This document shows, one piece after another, positions 6,807 to 10,491 of a stretch of 10,491 nt of DNA. Source of the stretch: DATJFH01 sp035495815 (GTDB taxonomy: Bacteria > Acidobacteriota > Terriglobia > Bryobacterales > Bryobacteraceae); assembly GCA_035495815.1 (NCBI GenBank), contig DATJFH010000310.1, positions 1-10,491 on the forward strand, written 5' to 3'. The position numbers and the translations under genes are program-made. How positions within the stretch are numbered: the first letter of the stretch is position 1; each line of letters starts with the position of its first letter. Under the pieces are notes generated by a model. The model had not been told where the DNA came from and made no database searches. It was given only the letters and a program-made list of their open reading frames with translations.

Positions 6807-7264
6807 ACCTGCCGGGGGAACTTGCCCAGCGCGAGCGCAACCAGGCCCGTGAGCGCGGGTACGATCAGGATAGGGGCCGCTTCCTGGATGGGCATCACCG
6901 GCACGACGGCGGCAAGAATCATCCAAAAGGCATTCGAGGCGCGCCGGCGCGCATTCTGCTCACCTCTGGCCACACCCGGCGATGCTTGAAGGGCGGCCAC
7001 TGCTCCTGCCAGGATCACTACGCCGAACAGGACCAGGGAATAGATGCGGAAATCGTACGGCACTCCCGCAATCGTGGCATCAGGTTCGCCCGGCGTCCAC
7101 GCCGGAATCCGCAGAGTGATCCGCCGGGCAATCACGGCCACCAGATGGGCCGAACTGAACGCGGCAATGAGCGTTCCGCACAGCGCATTGACGGCTGCTG
7201 CCGGCAGGCTGCCTGCCTCAGCCGGACGTAGACGGCGGCGAATGACCTCCCAGCGATTCGACAT
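6752..7264 (-). CDS. Small membrane protein of unknown function
   Basis: 170 residues from ATG 7264, chosen because GGAGG (complement of 7273-7277) lies 8 bases upstream; an in-frame ATG at 7291 would add nine residues without such a site. The sequence starts MSNRWEVIRRRLRPAE, basic and likely cytoplasmic, followed by four hydrophobic segments at about 22-45, 74-93, 111-126 and 129-147, with an Arg-rich loop at about 100-108. The opposite strand here encodes only a low-complexity charged translation, so the minus frame is the real one. No enzymatic motif is visible and I do not recognise a family. Its tail overlaps the end of the CHAT gene by 55 bases, an antisense arrangement that may or may not affect either gene. 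Confidence 0.68.
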   Translation of the reverse strand: MSNRWEVIRRRLRPAEAGSLPAAAVNALCGTLIAAFSSAHLVAVIARRITLRIPAWTPGEPDATIAGVPYDFRIYSLVLFGVVILAGAVAALQASPGVARGEQNARRRASNAFWMILAAVVPVMPIQEAAPILIVPALTGLVALALGKFPRQVHRAAFASSRVNSCSVPQ

Positions 7265-7380
7265 TATCGGTTCCTCCGGTTCACCCAACACAAGCGTAAT
7301 CGCCGTGCAATACCGGTCAGCCGATCGAAATGAGCACTTTCACGGCTGGTTTGCGCTTACTTGGATGGAGGCATACATCA

Positions 7381-7650
7381 GTGACTTTAGAAGAGGAGCG
7401 CCTGATCGCGGACATTCTGGAAGCCGGCGGGAATCGATATTCAGCCGATCCGGCTCCGAAGAACCGGCTGCCTCCGCGGCGGCATCCCGCATCCTCCGGC
7501 CGCTACTCCCGGAGGCGGGTTGACAAGCTCCAACGCAGGTCAATAAAATGCTGTGATCCTCAATCGAGAGTCGGCCGGATTCAAACATGTCGAAACGAAC
7601 GCCGGAGTCTTACCGGCAGCGTCTGCTGGAGAAAGAAAGGGAGTTGCTGA
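7381..7650 (+). CDS. Possible small ORF or gene remnant (89 codons)
   Basis: GTG 7381 is preceded by GGAGG at 7367-7371 with a 9-base spacer, which is a good initiation signal. The first 17 residues (VTLEEERLIADILEAGG) look like a real amphipathic helix. From about residue 20 onward the translation becomes Arg/Pro-rich with no domain character, and the frame runs 64 bases into the DksA-like gene. That could mean a frameshifted or decayed gene with an intact start, or chance. No homology is recognised. Confidence 0.25.
   Translation: MTLEEERLIADILEAGGNRYSADPAPKNRLPPRRHPASSGRYSRRRVDKLQRRSIKCCDPQSRVGRIQTCRNERRSLTGSVCWRKKGSC
7470..7516 (+). repeat. Alternative inverted repeats sharing one arm
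   Basis: CCTCCGG (7493-7499) pairs with CCGGAGG (7509-7515) around a 9-base loop. A second upstream copy, GCCTCCG (7470-7476), can pair with the same right arm as CGGAGGC (7510-7516) around a 33-base loop. The two hairpins exclude one another. The right arm ends 4 bases before the TTGACA hexamer at 7520, so this may be a terminator for upstream transcription or a site for a regulator. Neither role is shown. Confidence 0.35.
7520..7549 (+). promoter_or_regulatory. Sigma-70-type promoter for the DksA-like gene
   Basis: TTGACA (7520-7525, perfect -35) and TAAAAT (7544-7549, 5/6 to -10) are separated by 18 bases. Transcription would start near 7556, giving a leader of about 30 bases before ATG 7587. 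In a GC-rich window this AT-rich, well-spaced pair is the clearest promoter present. Confidence 0.7.
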
Positions 7651-7940
7651 CCGGGATTTCGCGCATCCAGATGGACGGCCGGGGCGTGGATCCCGCCGGC
7701 GCGCAGGATATGGCCGACCAGGCCGACAGCTGCTACAACAAGGAGTCCCTTTTCCAACAAAGCACGAATGCCCGCGACCTTCTAATGCTCGTGCAGGCCG
7801 CATTGCGGCGTGAGGAGGAGGGTGAATTCGGATTGTGCGCCGAATGCGGCGCCCCTGTGCAGAAGAAGCGTCTCGAAGCCGTGCCGTGGGCGCGGCATTG
7901 CGTCGCCTGCCAGGAATTGCAGGAGAAGGGCCTTTTGTGA
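7587..7940 (+). CDS. DksA/TraR-family zinc-finger regulator
   Basis: 117 residues, between short TraR (about 73) and E. coli DksA (151). An N-terminal charged helix (about 7-28) is followed by QDMADQADSC, where D41-x-x-D44-x-A46 matches the DxxDxA tip that DksA inserts into the RNA polymerase secondary channel. A second helix (about 51-80) leads to the C4 zinc finger: C84-x-x-C87 (LCAECG) and C105-x-x-C108 (HCVACQ). Family knowledge predicts binding to RNA polymerase and tuning of initiation, often with ppGpp; whether this member does so is inference from the intact tip. It has its own promoter at 7520-7549. The ribosome site before ATG 7587 is weak. Some family members of this length have other roles, so no symbol is given. 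Confidence 0.88.
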   Translation: MSKRTPESYRQRLLEKERELLTGISRIQMDGRGVDPAGAQDMADQADSCYNKESLFQQSTNARDLLMLVQAALRREEEGEFGLCAECGAPVQKKRLEAVPWARHCVACQELQEKGLL

Positions 7941-8018
7941 GTTAATAGTGAATACAGCTGGAGGTGAGTCTTCTCGAGTAGACTGGCCGAAGTCGTCCCG
8001 ACTTTAACCCGTTTCGAT

Positions 8019-8813
8019 TTGCGGAAGATCCCTCACGCTCTTTTTTCACTGCTTTTCCCCGACGAATGCCGAATCTGTCAGCAGCCGCTGCGTGGATACA
8101 CTCGCGTGCCGGTCTGCGCCGCCTGCCTGAAGGCCCCCAGCGCTCATTCCGCGGAGTACTTCTGCGCGCAGTGTAAGACACCCTTCCTGAATTCGTTTCC
8201 GCTCGACCTCGAAGGCCGTTGCGGGCTGTGCCGCGCCGGAACCCGGGGCTTTGACTCCGCCTATTGTTTCGGATCCTACGACGGCGCGCTGCGCGAACTG
8301 ATCCACCTGCTGAAATACGAGGGCATGAAGCCGCTGGCCGGGCCGTTGGGCGAGTACCTCTGGCGGGCCTTGCCCGTCGATGAGAAGTTTGACGCGGTCG
8401 TTGCCATGCCGCTTCACTGGAGGCGACGTTTCCAAAGGGGATTCAACCAGGCGTCGGTTCTGGCCGGGGGTATCGCCCGGCGGCGGAAAATTCCCTTATT
8501 GAGTGCGGTGCGCAGAGTGCGCGCCACACGCAGCCAGACAGGGCTGACGAACGCCGGCCGCCGCCAGAATGTGAGCGGCGCGTTCCGCACCGCCCGCGGA
8601 CGCCCCCTCGAAGGCATGCGCATCCTGCTGGTGGACGATGTGATGACAACCGGCGCCACCGGCAGCGCCTGCGCCTCAGCGCTGAAGCGTGCGGGCGCGT
8701 TATCGGTCACGCTGCTGACGCTGGCCCGGGTGGACCGGCGTGCAGCCGGGTCCGACCCGCGAGATTCGAAACCGGTTTCGAGCGCCATGCGCGCGACTGT
8801 GGGAGCTTCCTGA
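8019..8813 (+). CDS. comF: ComF-family phosphoribosyltransferase-like protein
   Basis: 264 residues from TTG 8019, since no ATG or GTG lies in frame between the upstream stop at 7965 and the first conserved segment, and MRKIPHALFSLLFPDECRIC is a typical ComF N-terminus. Four Cys pairs form the zinc-binding head: C17/C20, C33/C36, C49/C52 and C68/C71. The C-terminal phosphoribosyltransferase domain contains the PRPP-binding loop LLVDDVMTTGATG (V205-G215) and the family segment RGFNQA. ComF proteins are needed for DNA uptake in naturally competent bacteria but are widespread in others, with an unproven enzymatic role. No Shine-Dalgarno is obvious at the TTG, so expression may be low. The next gene, an HNH nuclease, begins 2 bases after the stop. 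The last 25 residues or so extend beyond the usual domain. Confidence 0.9.
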   Translation: MRKIPHALFSLLFPDECRICQQPLRGYTRVPVCAACLKAPSAHSAEYFCAQCKTPFLNSFPLDLEGRCGLCRAGTRGFDSAYCFGSYDGALRELIHLLKYEGMKPLAGPLGEYLWRALPVDEKFDAVVAMPLHWRRRFQRGFNQASVLAGGIARRRKIPLLSAVRRVRATRSQTGLTNAGRRQNVSGAFRTARGRPLEGMRILLVDDVMTTGATGSACASALKRAGALSVTLLTLARVDRRAAGSDPRDSKPVSSAMRATVGAS

Positions 8814-8815
8814 TA

Positions 8816-9343
8816 ATGGTAAGTTTCAGCCGATTGCAAAAACCCGTTCTCGTCCTGAACGCCAGCTACGAGCCGATCAACATTTGCGCGGCCCGCCGGG
8901 CGTTGGTATTAGTGCTGAAAGGAGTGGCCTCCGCCGAGGAGGTGACGTCGCACGCCGTGCATTCGACGCGGCGCACGATCGAGTTGCCGTCCGTGATCCG
9001 CCTGCTGGAGTATCGGCGCATCCCGCATCAGACGCGCTCTCTATCGCGCAAGAACATCCTGATGCGCGACCGCTACACCTGCCAGTATTGCCACCGCACG
9101 CTTCCGTCGGGCGAGTTGACCCTGGACCACGTGGTGCCGCGCGCGAGAGCGGGGGAATCGGCCTGGGAGAATCTTGTCGCGTGTTGTAATCCGTGCAATA
9201 ACCGGAAGGGAAGCCGCACCCCGGAAGAGGCGGGCATGAAGCTGGCCCGCATGCCGCGCCCGTTCAGCCTGCACACCAGCCGTCACCTGATGCGCCTGCT
9301 GGGGAAGAGTGACGATCAGTGGCGGAAGTATCTATTCTTTTAA
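8816..9343 (+). CDS. HNH endonuclease, stand-alone
   Basis: 175 residues. ATG 8816 is 2 bases after the comF stop, with GGGAG at 8801-8805 inside comF as ribosome site, so the genes are translationally linked. Residues about 10-80 form the N-terminal extension of a widespread chromosomal HNH family (VLVLNASYEPINICAARRAL). The HNH core follows: zinc Cys C89/C92 (YTCQYCH), D104-H105 with the catalytic His in LTLDHVVPRA, N119, then C124/C127 and N128 in CCNPCNNRKG. All catalytic and zinc positions are present, so metal-dependent DNA cleavage is expected. No partner methylase or specificity subunit is nearby, which speaks against a classical restriction system; a role in DNA repair or processing incoming DNA is possible but not shown. 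Confidence 0.9.
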   Translation: MVSFSRLQKPVLVLNASYEPINICAARRALVLVLKGVASAEEVTSHAVHSTRRTIELPSVIRLLEYRRIPHQTRSLSRKNILMRDRYTCQYCHRTLPSGELTLDHVVPRARAGESAWENLVACCNPCNNRKGSRTPEEAGMKLARMPRPFSLHTSRHLMRLLGKSDDQWRKYLFF

Positions 9344-9352
9344 GATAGAAGA

Positions 9353-10213
9353 ATGCCTGCTGACCGCCGCGCAGGGAGTCCATGGATCCGGTTCGTTGCG
9401 CTGCTGCCGGTGGTCTGCTCTCAGGCCGCATCGCCGGATCCCGCCGATCTCGTGCGCAAATCTTTGGCTGCCGAGAACGAGAACGCCAAACGGGCGCGGG
9501 ATTACACCTTCATCCAGCGCACCGAGGATCGGGAGCTCGACGCCCAGGGTAACGTCAAATCGCGCAAATCGAAGACCCATGATGTGACCATGCTCGAGGG
9601 CTCGTCCTACCGCCGCCTGATCCAGCGGGACGACCGGCCCCTCCCGCCGGAGGAGGAGAAGGTCGAGCAATTCAAGCTACAGAAGAGCATCGAAGATCGC
9701 CGCCGCGAGACGGCGGAGCAACGCGCCAGGCGGCTCGCCGATTATGACAAGAGGCCCGGCCGCAACAAGGCCATGTTGGCCGAGATCCCGGAAGCCTTCG
9801 ATTTCCACCTGCGCGGCGAGGAGACGGTGGAAGGGCGTCCGGTCTACGTGATCGACGCCACGCCGCGCCGCGGGTACCGTCCCAGAAACTCGCAGGCGCG
9901 ACTGTTTCTGCCGAAACTGAAAGCCACATTATGGATTGACAAAGGCGATCTCGGTTGGGTACGGGTGCAAGCCGAGGTCATCGACACGATTTCCGTGGGC
10001 CTGTTCCTGTTGCGGCTGTCGAAGGGAGCCAGCGTCGAGATGCGGCAGTCCCGCGTGAACGACGAGGTGTGGCTGCCGAATCGCGTGCTGATGTCCGCCG
10101 CGGCGCGGATCGGCCTGGTGAAAAAGCTGAATATCCAACAGGAAATGAGCTTCAGCAACTTCAGGAAATTCCAGACCGGCGCGCGGGTGGTGTCGTCTTC
10201 GGAAATACGGTAA
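9353..10213 (+). CDS. Secreted LolA/RseB-like protein, acidobacterial type
   Basis: 286 residues from ATG 9353, 9 bases after the HNH stop; a weak purine stretch (GATAGAAGA) precedes it. The N-terminus has Arg residues, a short hydrophobic stretch (about 12-22, IRFVALLPVVCSQA) and likely cleavage near residue 26, so periplasmic export is expected. A Cys at about 22 is not in a good lipobox. The mature part (ENENAKRARDYTFIQRTEDRELD onward) resembles proteins I associate with Acidobacteria that are annotated as hypothetical or as outer membrane lipoprotein-sorting (LolA-like) domain proteins: a charged helical middle (about 95-130), then a beta-rich region with 'GRPVYVIDATPR', 'ATLWIDKGDLGWVRVQAEV' and 'EVWLPNRV', typical of the LolA/RseB half-barrel. 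It may bind lipid or lipoprotein. The exact role is unknown, and a relation to HNH and ComF beyond co-transcription is not evident. Confidence 0.72.
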   Translation: MPADRRAGSPWIRFVALLPVVCSQAASPDPADLVRKSLAAENENAKRARDYTFIQRTEDRELDAQGNVKSRKSKTHDVTMLEGSSYRRLIQRDDRPLPPEEEKVEQFKLQKSIEDRRRETAEQRARRLADYDKRPGRNKAMLAEIPEAFDFHLRGEETVEGRPVYVIDATPRRGYRPRNSQARLFLPKLKATLWIDKGDLGWVRVQAEVIDTISVGLFLLRLSKGASVEMRQSRVNDEVWLPNRVLMSAAARIGLVKKLNIQQEMSFSNFRKFQTGARVVSSSEIR

Positions 10214-10351
10214 ACGATTGGTCCGATGATTGGATCGGCAACCGTTTGCGCGAGTGCGCGCAGCCGCCCACACCGTTCCAGTCGATTACAGGAAGACGAT
10301 CTGGTACAAATGGGAAGATGTCAAACGCGAACGGCCGCACCGATTAGGCCC

Positions 10352-10491
10352 ATGCTGCAAGATCCCACCCATGTAATAGCCACACAAGCGTGGTTTATCA
10401 AGGCGAATGAAGATCTGCGGGAGGCCGAATTCGTGCTGACCGCCTCACCTCCCTTCGTCGGCAGTTCCCTGTTCCATTCCGAACAGGCCGT
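10352..10491 (+). CDS. HEPN-domain protein, N-terminal part (3' end outside window)
   Basis: A frame opens at ATG 10352 and runs off the right edge (46 full codons). The translation contains AWFIKANEDLREAEFVL, then SSLFHSEQAV. This is the typical HEPN start: W...A..DL..A..ll followed by the '..cFH.QQA.EK' helix, with one Ser replacing the more usual Ala/Gln. HEPN proteins are often toxins paired with MNT nucleotidyltransferase antitoxins; others act in nucleotide or RNA metabolism. No MNT gene is visible upstream in the 138-bp gap; a partner could lie downstream. The ribosome site before the ATG is weak (TTAGG, close spacing). The catalytic RX4-6H motif lies beyond the edge, so activity cannot be judged. 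Confidence 0.75.
   Translation, partial: MLQDPTHVIATQAWFIKANEDLREAEFVLTASPPFVGSSLFHSEQA

Larger units (their letters stand above)
7265..7586. other. 322-bp intergenic region with hairpins and a promoter
   Basis: Between the minus-strand membrane protein and the DksA-like gene. The left part carries the ribosome site and presumably the promoter of the membrane-protein gene. The middle holds a possible small reading frame from GTG 7381. The right part holds a cluster of inverted repeats (7470-7516) immediately followed by a near-consensus sigma-70-type promoter (7520-7549). No tRNA or mobile element is seen. Confidence 0.6.

Noticed and set aside
6803..7231. Plus-strand frame of 142 codons opposite the membrane protein
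   Set aside because: Rich in Arg, His and Gly with no motif or ribosome site; the minus strand encodes ordered hydrophobic helices with GGAGG upstream.
7941..8018. Small peptide from GTG 7948 before comF
   Set aside because: Only 19 codons with no ribosome site or domain character.
10214..10351. Possible MNT antitoxin remnant upstream of the HEPN gene
   Set aside because: No GSxxxG nucleotidyltransferase motif in any frame; only a short CCGAT/ATCGG inverted repeat near 10223-10238, too weak to call a terminator.

Overview
The window is GC-rich, with compact, mostly co-directional genes. It looks like chromosomal DNA of an acidobacterium, probably near Bryobacterales/Solibacterales. The pointers are the secreted LolA-like protein with an N-terminal pattern I associate with that phylum, the metallophosphoesterase/c-type cytochrome pair, and the TPR-CHAT protein. 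This placement is inference from protein style; no rRNA or marker gene is present.

Layout. 1-750: the 3' end of a calcineurin-like metallophosphoesterase, then a small exported monohaem cytochrome c. 751-857: a short convergent gap holding a GC-rich hairpin. 858-1343 (minus): a protein with two DUF2007-like domains. It is transcribed divergently, across a 53-bp gap containing a 10-bp palindrome, from a tight plus-strand run: a YtxH-like membrane-anchored protein, an MBL-fold hydrolase of the lactonase-like type, and a RocA/PruA-type 1-pyrroline-5-carboxylate dehydrogenase (1397-4078). 4168-6806: a 52-residue acidic peptide ending in seven Glu-Gly-Gly repeats, then a GC-rich hairpin, then a TPR-CHAT cysteine-peptidase-like protein with a lipoprotein signal sequence. 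6752-7264 (minus): a small membrane protein of unknown function, overlapping the CHAT gene tail to tail. 7265-7586: mostly non-coding DNA holding a hairpin region and a near-consensus sigma-70-type promoter for a DksA/TraR-type regulator (7587-7940). 8019-10213: ComF-like phosphoribosyltransferase, HNH endonuclease and a secreted LolA-like protein in one probable operon. 10352-end: the start of a HEPN-domain protein cut by the window edge.

Most genes are ordinary accessory or housekeeping genes. The part most likely to be a little-described system is the peptide plus CHAT lipoprotein pair (4168-6806). The repeat peptide varies almost only at synonymous codon positions, so it appears to be selected as protein. 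It sits directly upstream of a CHAT protein whose His/Cys dyad is intact, with a hairpin between them that could keep peptide output above protease output. I do not recognise the peptide family, and its role as substrate, inhibitor or activator of the CHAT protein is a hypothesis. No tRNA, rRNA, CRISPR array, insertion sequence or integrase was seen.
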